From Streptomyces olivaceus (GTDB lineage: Bacteria; Actinomycetota; Actinomycetes; Streptomycetales; Streptomycetaceae), in assembly GCF_000721235.1 (NCBI RefSeq), contig NZ_JOFH01000003.1:62001-126000 (forward strand): a stretch of DNA of 64,000 bases. The letters are read 5' to 3'. Every line of letters starts with the position of its first letter. Positions within the stretch are counted from its first letter, which is position 1. Under the pieces are notes generated by a model, which searched no databases, was not told where the DNA came from, and saw only the letters and a list, made by a program, of their open reading frames with translations. Shown here piece by piece: positions 9,152-18,139 of the stretch. Position numbers and translations under genes: made by a program.

Positions 9152-9167
9152 GGCAAGGGGTGGCTGG

Positions 9168-9866
9168 GTGTCGCGGGTGCTGGTGGTGCAGAACCACGCG
9201 GGCGGCGGTCCGGGGCGGTTCGGTGCGTGGCTGGCCTCGGAGGGGGTGTCGCTGGACGTCCTGCACGCGTACGCCGGTGCGCCGTTCCCCAGACGCACCG
9301 CGTACGACGGTGTGCTGGTGCTCGGCGGCGGCTACCTGCCCGACGACGACGCGCGCGCTCCCTGGCTGGCCCCGACCCGCGCGCTGGTCGCCGGCGCGGT
9401 GGAACGGGGCACGCCGGTGTTCGGAATCTGCCTCGGCGGGCAGCTCCTCGCCCGGGTCGCGGGCGGCACGGTCCGGGGCGAGCACGGTGCGCCGGAGTTC
9501 GGCAGTACGCCGCTGAGCCTGCGTCCCGAGGCCGGGGACGATCCGCTGTTCCGGGACCTGCCGGAGCGGGTGACGGCCGTCGAGCACCACGTGGACGCCG
9601 TCACCGCCCTGCCGCCCGGCGCGGCCTGGCTGATGACGAGCGAACGCTGTCCATACCAGGCGTTCCGGGTGGGCGAGCGGGCGTGGGGTGTGCAGTTCCA
9701 TCCCGAGGCGGGCGCGGACCGGTTGCGGTCCTGGGACGCGGAGCGGCTCCGGGCCAGAGGGCTGGACCCGGTGGAACTGGCCGACCGGGCGGCACGCGAC
9801 GAGCCGGCGGCCGAGGCGGTCTGGCGACGGGTAGCCCGGCGCTTCGCCGCCGTCGTCAGCGGCTGA
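9168..9866 (+). CDS. Class I glutamine amidotransferase-like protein
   Basis: 232-residue GATase1 domain. The nucleophile elbow FGICLGG holds Cys88, and VQFHPE gives His178 and Glu180, so the catalytic triad is complete. A GTG start with AAGGGG upstream fits. Related stand-alone proteins in actinobacteria are annotated as GMP-synthase-like. The glutamine-derived ammonia acceptor is unknown. It may be co-transcribed with the FemX-like gene, which could hint at a cell-wall role, but this is only positional. Confidence 0.85.
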   Translation: MSRVLVVQNHAGGGPGRFGAWLASEGVSLDVLHAYAGAPFPRRTAYDGVLVLGGGYLPDDDARAPWLAPTRALVAGAVERGTPVFGICLGGQLLARVAGGTVRGEHGAPEFGSTPLSLRPEAGDDPLFRDLPERVTAVEHHVDAVTALPPGAAWLMTSERCPYQAFRVGERAWGVQFHPEAGADRLRSWDAERLRARGLDPVELADRAARDEPAAEAVWRRVARRFAAVVSG

Positions 9867-9883
9867 CACCCGGCCTGCGAACA

Positions 9884-10082
9884 CCCCGCCGTCGTGAGCG
9901 GCTGACGCTCAAGCCCGCGGACACCCCGCCGTCGTCAGCGGCCGACGCTCAACCCGCGGACGCCCCGCCGCCGTCAGCGGCCGACGCTCAAGCCCGCGGA
10001 CACCCCGCCGCCGTCAGCAGCCGACGCTCAAGCCCGCGGACACCCCGCCGCCGTCAGCAGCCGACGCTCAAGGCGCGGACGC
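9884..10082. repeat. Five-copy 40-bp tandem repeat between convergent genes
   Basis: Copies begin with CCCCGCCG at 9884, 9924, 9963, 10003 and 10043, giving periods of 40, 39, 40 and 40. Each contains a CCGACGCTCAAGCCCGCGGA-type core with few substitutions. Degenerate versions lie in the 3' ends of both flanking genes. The 40-bp period is not a multiple of three, so it is not a protein repeat. Each unit has only a weak CGTC/GACG hairpin. Confidence 0.85.
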
Positions 10083-11282
10083 GCCGTCGTCGTCACCGGT
10101 TGCGGCTCGGTCCGCGAACGCGCCGCCGTCCGTGAAGGCCCGTGCGGCGAAGCGTTCGCCGATACGGCGGTGGGTGGCCGCGTCCGGGTGGATGTCGTCG
10201 GGCAGCGGCAGTTCGACGGCGTCGCTCTCCCCGTACAGCTCGCGGCCGTCGAGGTAGTGGAGGTTCGGGTCGTCGGCCGCCCGCTGCGCCACGATCCGGG
10301 CCAGCTCGTTCCGGATGACGTTGAGGGTGAGCTTCCCGGCCGCCGTCTCCGCCGGGTCGCCCGTGGCCACGAACCGCATCCGCCCCTCGGCGGCACCGCT
10401 GAAGTCGGGCATCAGCGGTCCCGGGGTGTCCTCGTGGACGGGGCACAGGATCGGCGCGACGACCAGCAGCGGGGCCGTGGGGTGGCCGTCGCGGAGAGTG
10501 TCGAGGAAGCCGTGCACGGCGGGGCCGAAGGCACGCAGGCGCATGAGGTCGGCGTTGACCACGTTGATGCCGATCTTGACGCTGATCAGGTCGGCCGGTG
10601 TGTCGCGCATGGCCCGGGCGGTGAACGGGTCGAGCAGGGCGCTGCCGCCCAGGCCCAGGTTGACGAGTTCGACGCCGCCGAGGGAGGCGGCGAGGGCGGG
10701 CCAGGTGGTGGTGGGGCTCGCGGCGTCGGAGCCGTGGCTGATGGAGCTGCCGTGGTGCAGCCAGATCCTGCGGCCGGGGTCCGGCGTGGGACCGACAGGG
10801 GCGTCGGTGCGCAGGGCGACGAGTTCGGTGGTCTCGTTGTGCGGCAGCCAGATCTCGATGTCCTTGCTGCCCTCCGGCAGGCCGGCGAAGCGGACGGTGC
10901 CGACCGGTCCCTCCGCCAGGTCCGCGGTGCCGGCGGCCATGTCGACGGTGAGGACGCGCCCGCCCGCGACACTGCCCTGTCCCGCCGGGCGGCCGTCGAC
11001 GAGGAGGTCGTAGACGCCGTCCGGGCGGGGCGGGGCACCGGTGTAGACGCGCTTGGTGGGCAGGGTGTCCAGTTCGACGACGGTGGCCCGGGTGCGCAGG
11101 GCCAGGCGTACGCCGGAGGGCTGGGACTCGGCCATGGCGAGCTGCCCGTCGGTGTTCTGGGCGCGGGCCCCGGCCGGCAGCCGGTGCGGCAGCACACCGT
11201 GCTCGGTGCGCTCCAGGTCGAGGGCTCCGCGCAGGAGGTCCCGGGTCAGGGGCGTGGTGATCCAGTCGTCCGTGGTGTGCAT
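10068..11282 (-). CDS. SGNH/GDSL-family hydrolase with N-terminal jelly-roll-like domain
   Basis: 404-residue cytoplasmic protein without a signal peptide. The N-terminal 165 residues are a beta-rich accessory region. The SGNH domain then begins with HHGSSISHG (catalytic Ser about 180), continues with GLGGSALLDPF and NVVNADLM, and ends with DDIHPDAATHR, which supplies the catalytic Asp/His. Such two-domain proteins are usually carbohydrate or lipid acyl esterases; the substrate is unknown. The ATG at 11282 is chosen for the GGAGGCGAC ribosome site. An inverted repeat lies 60 bases upstream, and the gene diverges from a GlxA-type regulator. Confidence 0.85.
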   Translation of the reverse strand: MHTTDDWITTPLTRDLLRGALDLERTEHGVLPHRLPAGARAQNTDGQLAMAESQPSGVRLALRTRATVVELDTLPTKRVYTGAPPRPDGVYDLLVDGRPAGQGSVAGGRVLTVDMAAGTADLAEGPVGTVRFAGLPEGSKDIEIWLPHNETTELVALRTDAPVGPTPDPGRRIWLHHGSSISHGSDAASPTTTWPALAASLGGVELVNLGLGGSALLDPFTARAMRDTPADLISVKIGINVVNADLMRLRAFGPAVHGFLDTLRDGHPTAPLLVVAPILCPVHEDTPGPLMPDFSGAAEGRMRFVATGDPAETAAGKLTLNVIRNELARIVAQRAADDPNLHYLDGRELYGESDAVELPLPDDIHPDAATHRRIGERFAARAFTDGGAFADRAATGDDDGASAP

Positions 11283-11341
11283 GTCGCCTCCGGGGTGGGG
11301 TGCGCTCCGCTGGGACCGCGATTCCTTCACCGATTATGAGC

Positions 11342-11362
11342 TTACCTAATCGAATTAGGCAA
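11342..11362. promoter_or_regulatory. Inverted repeat in the SGNH/GlxA divergent region
   Basis: TTACCTAAT-CGA-ATTAGGCAA, 9-bp arms with one mismatch, centred 70 bases upstream of the SGNH hydrolase start. It sits where an operator would control that gene. The half-sites are inverted relative to the DtxR-type iron box, so iron control is not supported. Confidence 0.45.
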
Positions 11363-11517
11363 ACGTGATCGCGCGAGGCGGAAGACGCATGGCAGGAGTG
11401 CCATGTTCCAACGGGAAAACGCCATGGCGACGATCACTCTCGCGACCTGCGGTTCAATGGGACGCCAGGTGTCCGGACCCACGGCCGCCGTCCCCCGCGA
11501 GGAGGTACCTTCCGGCC

Positions 11518-12456
11518 ATGCACACCGTCGCCGTACTCGCCCTGGACCGGGTGATCCCGTTCGACCTGTCCACCCCGATCGAGGTCTTCAGCCGCACCCG
11601 GCTCCCCGACGGCCGGCCCGGCTACCAGATCCGCGTGTGCGCCGAGCGGTCCGAGGTCGACGCGGGCGCGTTCACCCTGCGCGCGCCCTGGGGACTGGAG
11701 GGGCTGCGGGACGCGGACACGATCGTCGTGCCCGGTACGGCCACCCCCGCCGACCCGCTCTCCCCCGCCGTCCGCGACGCGCTGCGCACGGCAGCCGCCG
11801 ACGGCACGCGTATCGCGTCCATCTGCGCGGGCACCTTCCCGCTGGCCGCCACCGGACTGCTCGACGGGTTGCGGGCCACCACCCACTGGCTCGCCGCCGA
11901 GGCGCTCGCCGGCGCCCACCCGGACGTCGAGGTGGACCCGGACGTGCTCTACGTCGACAACGGGCAACTCCTCACCTCGGCCGGCGCCGCCGCGGGACTG
12001 GACCTGTGCCTGCACATGATCCGGCGGGACTACGGTTCGGCGGTCGCCGCCCACGCCGCCCGGCTGTCGGTCATGCCGCTGGAACGCGAGGGCGGCCAGG
12101 CCCAGTTCATCGTCCACGACTACCCGCCCGCGCCCCAGGGCTCGGCCCTGGAGCCCCTGCTCACCTGGCTGCGCGACAACCTGGCCCGCGACCTCGCCCT
12201 CGCCGACATCGCCGCCCACGCCGGGATGAGCACCCGGACGCTGATCCGTCGCTTCCGGGAGCAGACCGGCAGCACGCCGCTGCAGTGGCTGCACCGGGCC
12301 CGGGTACGCCAGGCGCAGCACCTGCTGGAGACGACCCAGCACTCGGTGGAGCGCATCGCCGGCCAGGTCGGGTTCGGCTCGCCCACCGCCTTCCGCGAGC
12401 GTTTCAAGCGCACCACCGGAGTCAGCCCGCAGACCTACCGGCGCACGTTCGCCTGA
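11518..12456 (+). CDS. GlxA-family AraC-type transcriptional regulator
   Basis: 312-residue regulator with a DJ-1/PfpI-like N-terminal domain (residues 1-170; the ASICAGTFPLA elbow carries a Cys) and a C-terminal AraC double HTH (about 215-310; DIAAHAGMSTRTLIRRFREQ, then VGFGSPTAFRERFK and GVSPQTYRRTF). CGAGGAGGTAC is the ribosome site. The DJ-1-like part usually senses a small molecule or mediates dimerisation. It diverges from an SGNH hydrolase, a possible target, and is followed by a DUF488 gene. Confidence 0.9.
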   Translation: MHTVAVLALDRVIPFDLSTPIEVFSRTRLPDGRPGYQIRVCAERSEVDAGAFTLRAPWGLEGLRDADTIVVPGTATPADPLSPAVRDALRTAAADGTRIASICAGTFPLAATGLLDGLRATTHWLAAEALAGAHPDVEVDPDVLYVDNGQLLTSAGAAAGLDLCLHMIRRDYGSAVAAHAARLSVMPLEREGGQAQFIVHDYPPAPQGSALEPLLTWLRDNLARDLALADIAAHAGMSTRTLIRRFREQTGSTPLQWLHRARVRQAQHLLETTQHSVERIAGQVGFGSPTAFRERFKRTTGVSPQTYRRTFA

Positions 12457-12502
12457 GGCAGACAGGAGGCATGAGCGCGGGCAGCGGGGGGACCTGACCC
12501 CC

Positions 12503-13093
12503 ATGTCCCAGCCGCACCTGGTCACCTTCGGGCACGGCACGGCGGGCCGCTCGGAGCTGGCCGCATTGCTGCGAGACGCCGGCGTCGCCGCCGTGGCCGA
12601 CGTGCGGACCGCCCCCGGCAGCCGCCGCGACCCCGACCTGCTGCGGGAGCGGCTGGCACGGTGGCTGCCCGAGGAACGGCTCGGCTACCGGTGGGAGCGC
12701 CGTCTGGGCGGCTTCCGCAAGCCGGCCCCGGACTCGCCGGACGTGGTCTGGCGCAACGCGTCCTTCCGCGGCTACGCCGCGCACACCCGCACCCCGGAGT
12801 TCGTCGCCGCCATGGACGAACTGCTCGCGCAGGCGGCACGGGAACGCTCGGCGGTCATGTGCGGCGAGGCCGTGTGGTGGCGGTGCCACCGGCGCCTGAT
12901 CGCCGACTTCGCCGTGCTGGCCCGTGACACCCCCGTGGACCACCTCATGCACGACGGCCGCCTGACGCCCCACTCCCCCACGCCGGGAGCACGGCTGCGC
13001 CCGGACGGCCTGCTCGTCTACGACGACGAGCGGGCGGCGGCCGAGGCGGCCGCGTCCTCGGCGTCGAGGCGGTCGCAGCGTGCAGCACGGTGA
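12503..13093 (+). CDS. DUF488 family protein
   Basis: 196-residue protein with the DUF488 pattern: N-terminal FGHGTAGRSELAALL and VADVRTAPGSRRDP, then CGEAVWWRCHRRLIAD with paired Cys/His residues. Family function is unknown. It lies 46 bases after the GlxA-type regulator and runs close to the next gene. Confidence 0.85.
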   Translation: MSQPHLVTFGHGTAGRSELAALLRDAGVAAVADVRTAPGSRRDPDLLRERLARWLPEERLGYRWERRLGGFRKPAPDSPDVVWRNASFRGYAAHTRTPEFVAAMDELLAQAARERSAVMCGEAVWWRCHRRLIADFAVLARDTPVDHLMHDGRLTPHSPTPGARLRPDGLLVYDDERAAAEAAASSASRRSQRAAR

Positions 13094-13175
13094 CGAAGAC
13101 GGCCGGGTGGCGTGGGTGGCGGCCGGGCAGGAGCGACAGCGGAGGCAGCGGGCCACGGAGGGCAGGCGGAGGAGC

Positions 13176-14177
13176 ATGGAGCGCAGGAGGAGCGGGCACG
13201 GCCGGGACACCGGCGGCCACGACACCGAGAAGGCCGAGCCGGTCGAGACGGCGCAGACGGCGGAGACGGCAGAGTCGGTCGAGGCAGTCCTGAGTGAGCT
13301 CTACTCGGCGCCGCCCGGCGAGTTCGTCCCCCGCCGCGAGGAGCGCGCCGCCGCGGCCAGGACGGCGGGCCGCAAGGAGGACGCCCGCCGGATCCACGCC
13401 GCCCGCAGGCCCACGCTCGCGGCCTGGGCGGCGAACCTGCTGGCCCGCTCCCGGCGGGAAGAGGCCCGGCGGTTCCTGGAGCTGGGGCAGGCACTGCGCG
13501 AGGCACACCGCACCCTGGACGCCGCGGGACTCAGGGAACTCTCCGGGCAGCGCCGGCGCATCGTCGCCGCCCTGTCCCGGCAGGCCGCCGAACTGGCCAG
13601 TGAGGCCGGGCACCGGTTGTCACCGGCGGCGCAGCGGGAGGTCGAGTCGACCCTGCGCGCGGTGCTCGCCGATTCCGGCGCCGCCGACGAATGGGCCGCG
13701 GGGCGCCTGGCCGTGTCCCTGGTCCCGCCCTCCGAGTTCCCGGCGGACTCCGCCCTCGGCGCCACCCCGGCCGCCGCCGAGCCCCGCGGGCCGGCGCCCC
13801 GGCCGAAGTCCTCCCGGCGCGCCTCTGCCGCCGGCGACGAACTGGCCGAACGGCGCGGCAGACGGCGGGAGGAGCTCGCGCGGGCCCGGCAGCAGGCGGA
13901 ACGGGCCGAGCGGCGACTGCGGGACGGGCAGGCCGCGAAGGCGGAGGCGGAAGTGTCGCTGCGCCGGGCGGAGCAGCGACGGGACCGGGCCCGCGAGACG
14001 GTGAACTCCGCCGAGGAGCGGCTGCGCACGGCACACGAGGAACTGGGCCGGGTGGAGCGGGAGCACCAGGAGACGGCGGAACAGGGCCGCAGGGCCGCCG
14101 AGGAGGTGACCGCGGCCGAGCAGGAGTCACGTACGGCGTCGCGCCGAGTGGACCGACTGGCCTCCCGCGTCGGGTAG
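13176..14177 (+). CDS. Coiled-coil protein of unknown function
   Basis: 333 residues if translation starts at the ATG behind GGCGGAGGAGC; an upstream in-frame start would overlap the DUF488 gene. The N-terminal half (about 60-210) is Arg/Ala-rich and helical. The C-terminal third (about 230-330) is a long charged coiled coil rich in E, R, A and Q. No catalytic motif or membrane segment is seen. Similar Streptomyces proteins are hypothetical. Possibly a structural or DNA-associated protein, without direct evidence. Confidence 0.75.
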   Translation: MERRRSGHGRDTGGHDTEKAEPVETAQTAETAESVEAVLSELYSAPPGEFVPRREERAAAARTAGRKEDARRIHAARRPTLAAWAANLLARSRREEARRFLELGQALREAHRTLDAAGLRELSGQRRRIVAALSRQAAELASEAGHRLSPAAQREVESTLRAVLADSGAADEWAAGRLAVSLVPPSEFPADSALGATPAAAEPRGPAPRPKSSRRASAAGDELAERRGRRREELARARQQAERAERRLRDGQAAKAEAEVSLRRAEQRRDRARETVNSAEERLRTAHEELGRVEREHQETAEQGRRAAEEVTAAEQESRTASRRVDRLASRVG

Positions 14178-14435
14178 TACACCACCGCCGGAACGTTGGA
14201 GGCGGCCAACTGCGCGCGTACGTCTCCGAGTTCGCATACCCATGGAGCGAGGGCGGGGGCGCGGGGCCACCCCGGTGCGGGTGACCACCGACCCCCAAGT
14301 CCCGAACACACGCTCGGGGGTTGCGGCGGCACATACCCCGAGAGCGGCCATACGTGGTATACCGGCTCGGCAGCGAAGAGTCGCACATGAAGCACTGTCC
14401 GTCTGCCTTCACGGCCGCGAATCGAGGAGCCACAC

Positions 14436-15329
14436 ATGTCCGAGAGCACGACCCAGTCCGCCACCGAACTCGCCTCGCAGTACAGCACCCGGGTGACCGA
14501 CGACCTGGAGCGCAACGTCAAGGAGCAGGAACGTGTGAGCACCGAAATCACGGACTTGCAGCGGCAGTTGGCCGCACTGCAGCACGACCACGCCCTTCTC
14601 GTGAACATGCAGCAGGCGCTGGGCATCACTGCCCCGCCGGCCCAGTCGGTCACCGCGCCCGACTCTCCGGACGAGGCGGCCACCGTGCCCGCGCCGCGTG
14701 ACGGCGCGCCCACCGGAACGGCCGCGGGCAAGCGCTCGCGCTCCAGGAAGGCCGCCTCCTCGGCCAAGCGCACCACCACTCCCAAGCCCTCCGCCGGAAA
14801 GCCCTCCGCCGGGAAGTCGGCCACCACAAAGCCGGCTGTCGGAAAGCCGGCTGCCGCAAAGGCGTCGAAGCCGGCCGCGACGACGACGGCCAAGGCGACC
14901 GCCAAGACTGCCGGGCCGGCCGCCAAGTCCGATGCGCGGACGTCCGCCAAGACCACCGGGAAGCCCGCGAAGCCGGCCGTCAAGAACACCAAGGCGCCCA
15001 AGGCCGCCAGGACCGCGGCGAAGCCCGCCGCCAGGACGGCGCAGGCCGCGGACAGGCCGACCCTGGTCGAGCTGGTGCGCCACCACCTCGCCGGACAGAG
15101 CGAGCCGCGCTCCGCGGCCGAGGTCACCACGGCCCTGGGCGGGACCCACCCCGAACGCACCGTCAAGACCACGGTCGTGCGCACCACTCTCGAGGGGCTC
15201 GTCGCCCGGAACCAGGCCCAGCGTTCGAAGCAGGGCACCTCGGTCTACTACACCGCCGCCGACGCCCCCGATGCGAACCAGAAGCAGCAGGCCCCGGCCG
15301 GCGGACCGGCCGGGCAGAGCGACAACTGA
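14436..15329 (+). CDS. Histone-H1-like DNA-binding protein with C-terminal winged helix
   Basis: 297 residues in three parts. Residues 1-75 form a coiled coil. Residues about 95-205 are a low-complexity Lys/Ala/Pro/Thr tail with repeated KPSAGKPSAGK-type units, like histone H1 or the Lys-rich tails of HupS-type proteins. The C-terminal 80 residues form a putative winged helix (LVELVRHHLAGQ, TVKTTVVRTTLEGLVARNQ, GTSVYYTA). A nucleoid-associated or regulatory DNA-binding role is inferred. GAGGAGCCACAC precedes the ATG. The 258-base upstream gap contains the perfect palindrome GGTATACC at 14356-14363, near the expected promoter. Confidence 0.75.
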   Translation: MSESTTQSATELASQYSTRVTDDLERNVKEQERVSTEITDLQRQLAALQHDHALLVNMQQALGITAPPAQSVTAPDSPDEAATVPAPRDGAPTGTAAGKRSRSRKAASSAKRTTTPKPSAGKPSAGKSATTKPAVGKPAAAKASKPAATTTAKATAKTAGPAAKSDARTSAKTTGKPAKPAVKNTKAPKAARTAAKPAARTAQAADRPTLVELVRHHLAGQSEPRSAAEVTTALGGTHPERTVKTTVVRTTLEGLVARNQAQRSKQGTSVYYTAADAPDANQKQQAPAGGPAGQSDN

Positions 15330-15393
15330 GCGCACCTGCTCCCCGGACGCGGTGCGGCGCGCGGCCGGGGGCGATCGGGGTGAGTATCGGTGG

Positions 15394-16257
15394 ATGGTCT
15401 ATCTGCTGCCGGTGCTCTTCGCACTCCTCGCCGCGTTCAGCAACGCACTGGCCACCGTGCTCCAGCGCCGTGCCGCGCTGAGTGTGCCGCAGTCCCAGGG
15501 GTTCCGCCCGGGGCTCGTCCTCGACCTGTTGCGGCGGCCGGTGTGGCTCGGCGGCATGCTGGCCGTGGTGGTGGCCGGCGTGGGGCAGGCGGTGGCGCTG
15601 GCGACGGGGCCGTTGTCACTCGTGCAGCCCCTGTTCGTGCTGGAACTCCCGCTGGCCCTGCTGCTGGCCTCGCTGCTGACCGGCAACCGGCTGCCGGAGG
15701 CGATGTGGCTCGCCGTCGGCGGGGTGGTGGTCGGGCTCGGCGTCGCGCTGGCCTCGGCGGCGCCGGACGGCGGCGCGGCAAACGTGCCGCTGGACCGCTG
15801 GGTGCCCGCGCTCGCGGCCTGCGGCGGAGTCACGGTACTGCTGGCGGGGGCCGGTCTGCGGCGGCCCGTCGGCAAGGCCCGCGCCGGTTGCCTCGGCGCG
15901 GCCACCGCGGTGTGCTACGCGCTGACGGCCGGTCTGATGAAGGACTCCATGCAGGTCCTGGACTCCGACGGCGTCGTCGGCTTCCTGACCGCGTGGCAGA
16001 CGTACGGTTTCGCGGTGGCCGGCGTGTGTGCCGTGCTCCTGCTGGAGCACGCCATGCAGGGCGGCCCGCTCGTCGCGTCCCAGCCCGCCCTCACCCTGGG
16101 CGACGCGACGGTGAGCCTCCTGCTCGGTGTGGTCCTGTACCGCGAGGACGTGCGGGGCCACTGGTGGGTCGTGCCGCAGTTGCTGGGCGTGGCGCTGATC
16201 GTCGTGGGCGTCCTGCATCTGGCCCGGCGCGGCGTGGATCTGCGCACCGCGCAGTGA
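15394..16257 (+). CDS. DMT-family (EamA-like) membrane transporter
   Basis: 287-residue integral membrane protein with about nine or ten hydrophobic helices in two related halves. It matches the DMT type seen in actinobacteria (LFALLAAFSNALATVLQRRAA split as LFALLAAFSNALA and TVLQRRAA at the N-terminus; PLSLVQPLFVLELPLAL; QPALTLGDATVSLLLG near the C-terminus). Substrate unknown. The ATG at 15394 has GGGGTGAG upstream. The stop codon lies inside a short 17-bp tandem repeat. Confidence 0.8.
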   Translation: MVYLLPVLFALLAAFSNALATVLQRRAALSVPQSQGFRPGLVLDLLRRPVWLGGMLAVVVAGVGQAVALATGPLSLVQPLFVLELPLALLLASLLTGNRLPEAMWLAVGGVVVGLGVALASAAPDGGAANVPLDRWVPALAACGGVTVLLAGAGLRRPVGKARAGCLGAATAVCYALTAGLMKDSMQVLDSDGVVGFLTAWQTYGFAVAGVCAVLLLEHAMQGGPLVASQPALTLGDATVSLLLGVVLYREDVRGHWWVVPQLLGVALIVVGVLHLARRGVDLRTAQ

Positions 16258-16298
16258 GGCCTCCCGCGCAGTGAGGCGCACCGCGCAGTGAGGCGTCC
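16248..16298 (+). repeat. Three-copy 17-bp tandem repeat over the DMT gene stop codon
   Basis: CGCGCAGTGAGGC plus four bases is repeated at 16248, 16265 and 16282. The first copy contains the TGA of the transporter gene and the others carry the same TGA, so copy-number change would not alter the protein. Confidence 0.8.
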
Positions 16299-16439
16299 CG
16301 TGCCCCCGGCGGGCGGCGGACCGGTGACCGGGTGGCGCACCGGCCGGTGCTCCGAGTGAATCCGCAGGTCAGACGTTTACGCAGGTCAGGCAGGGTGGCG
16401 TAACGTCGGCGAAACATGGTTCGGGCTACCGTGGGTGGC

Positions 16440-17189
16440 ATGGACCACCACGGGGGACGGCCGCGCGCCGAGCGGGCCCGGCAACTGGCCGACGTGCTGC
16501 GGCAGCAGATCACGGACGGCGGTTTCCCGGGTGGCGCGCTGCCGGACGAGCGGGTGCTCGGCGCTCGCTTCGCCGCGTCGCGCAACGCCGTGCGTCAGGC
16601 CCTGGCCTTGCTGCGCCAGGAGGGTCTGATCACCCGGCGGCGCGGGGTGGGCACGAGCGTGGTGCTGCCGAAGTACGGTCACGGCCTGGACCGGCTGACC
16701 GGGCTGGCCGAGGAACTGACCGGCCGCGGCACCGTGACCAACGAGGTCCGGGTCGCCGAGGAGGTGCCCGTCCTGCCCGCCGCCATCGCCGCCCGCCTCG
16801 AAGTGCCGGCCGGGGCGGGCGGCGTCCGCGTGGAACGGCTGCGCCGGCTGGACGGGCTGCCGCTGTCGCTGGACACCAGTTACCTGACCGCGGACATCGG
16901 TCGCACGGTGCTCACCGGCGACCTGGCGGCCCGGGACGTGTTCGGCCTGATCGAGGAGGCCGCAGGCGTCCGGCTCGGGCGGGCCGAGGTGACCGTGCAC
17001 GCGGTCGGCGCCGATCCGGACACGGCGGGACTGCTGGGAATCGGCGCCGGGGCGGCGGTCTTCGCCCTGGAGCGGCTGACCCGGCTGGCGGACGGGCGGC
17101 CGGTGGACGTGGAGTCGGTCCGCGTCCGCGCGGACCGCATGACGCTGCGCGCCACCCTGTACCGGGACGGACCGCGGGCCACCGCCTGA
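16440..17189 (+). CDS. GntR-family regulator, HutC/UTRA subfamily
   Basis: 249 residues from the ATG at 16440. The winged HTH is in the first 70 residues (RARQLADVLRQQI, LGARFAASRNAVRQALALL, GLITRRRGVGTSV) and a UTRA ligand domain occupies about 90-245 (VERLRRLDGLPLSLDTSYL). An ATG at 16416 is also in frame; neither has a strong ribosome site, so the start is uncertain. It lies 49 bases upstream of a TSUP-type permease on the same strand and may regulate it. Confidence 0.85.
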   Translation: MDHHGGRPRAERARQLADVLRQQITDGGFPGGALPDERVLGARFAASRNAVRQALALLRQEGLITRRRGVGTSVVLPKYGHGLDRLTGLAEELTGRGTVTNEVRVAEEVPVLPAAIAARLEVPAGAGGVRVERLRRLDGLPLSLDTSYLTADIGRTVLTGDLAARDVFGLIEEAAGVRLGRAEVTVHAVGADPDTAGLLGIGAGAAVFALERLTRLADGRPVDVESVRVRADRMTLRATLYRDGPRATA

Positions 17190-17238
17190 CCCCGTCCCCC
17201 GCCCGTACGCCCGCGACGCGGGTGAGAGGAGGCCGGCG

Positions 17239-18003
17239 ATGGCCGGTTCGAGTGCGACCGTGCTGATCTCCCTCGGTCTGCTGGGGCTGGTCGGCGGAAT
17301 CGGCATCACGGCCGTCGGGCCGGGCGGTGTGCTGCCCACGATCGGCCTGTTCGCCCTCACCTCCCTGAGCCCCGCGCAGGTGGCCGGGACGGCCGTCGTC
17401 ACCCATGTCGCCACCGGGGCCCTGGCCACCGCCGCCTACACCCGGTCGGGGCAACTGCGCGAGCCCGCGACACGGCGCACGGCGGTGGTGCTGTCACTGG
17501 CCGCGCTGGCCGGCACGCCGCTCGGCGTCCTGATCAACTCCTACGTGTCGAAGCGGGTGTTCGGGGTCGCGCTCGGGGTGCTCGTGGCGGGCGCGGCGGG
17601 TCTCGTGCTGCTCCGTGAGCGCCGCGCCGCGGCTGTGCCGAGGGCGCATCCGTCCACGCCGACGCTGGCCGCGCTGGGGTTCTCGGTGGCCGTCGCCGCG
17701 GGGATCGTCGGCATCGGCGGACCGATGCTCACCGTCCCGCTGCTGGTCGCGCTGGGCGTACCCGTGCTGGAGTCGCTCGCGGCGGCGCAGGCGCAGTCCG
17801 TCGTCGTCGCCGGGGTGGGGACGCTGGGGTACGTGGCCCAGGGTGCGGTCGACTGGCCGCTGGCCGCGCTGGTCGGCGTCCCCGAGCTGGCCGGGGTGCT
17901 CCTCGGCTGGCGGATCGCGCGGTCGCTGCCCGCGCGCCATCTGAAGTACGCCCTGGTCACGACGTTGTTCGCGCTGGCCCCATACCTCGCCCTGCACGGC
18001 TGA
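17239..18003 (+). CDS. TSUP/TauE-SafE family permease
   Basis: 254-residue membrane protein with about eight helices and the two repeated glycine-rich family motifs (GGIGITAVGPGG near residue 18; GIVGIGGPMLTVPLL near 152). The family moves sulfite, sulfoacetate, taurine-derived or other organic anions. GAGAGGAGGCC precedes the ATG. The upstream GntR gene is its likely regulator. Confidence 0.85.
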   Translation: MAGSSATVLISLGLLGLVGGIGITAVGPGGVLPTIGLFALTSLSPAQVAGTAVVTHVATGALATAAYTRSGQLREPATRRTAVVLSLAALAGTPLGVLINSYVSKRVFGVALGVLVAGAAGLVLLRERRAAAVPRAHPSTPTLAALGFSVAVAAGIVGIGGPMLTVPLLVALGVPVLESLAAAQAQSVVVAGVGTLGYVAQGAVDWPLAALVGVPELAGVLLGWRIARSLPARHLKYALVTTLFALAPYLALHG

Positions 18004-18139
18004 CCCCGTCGCGGCCCCACGCACCCCGGTGTGCGGGGCGCTGCTCCGTACGAGTGGTGCGTTCGGGGACGCGGCCGTACGGTCGGTACGGGGAGACGGG
18101 AAGCGGAGACAAGCGACCCCGAGACGGCCGGGAGCAGAC

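Noticed and set aside
9884..10082. Possible CRISPR array
   Set aside because: The 40-bp units are contiguous and carry no unique spacers; no cas gene is near.
11342..11362. DtxR/DmdR iron box
   Set aside because: The half-sites are in the opposite orientation to the TTAGG...CCTAA consensus.
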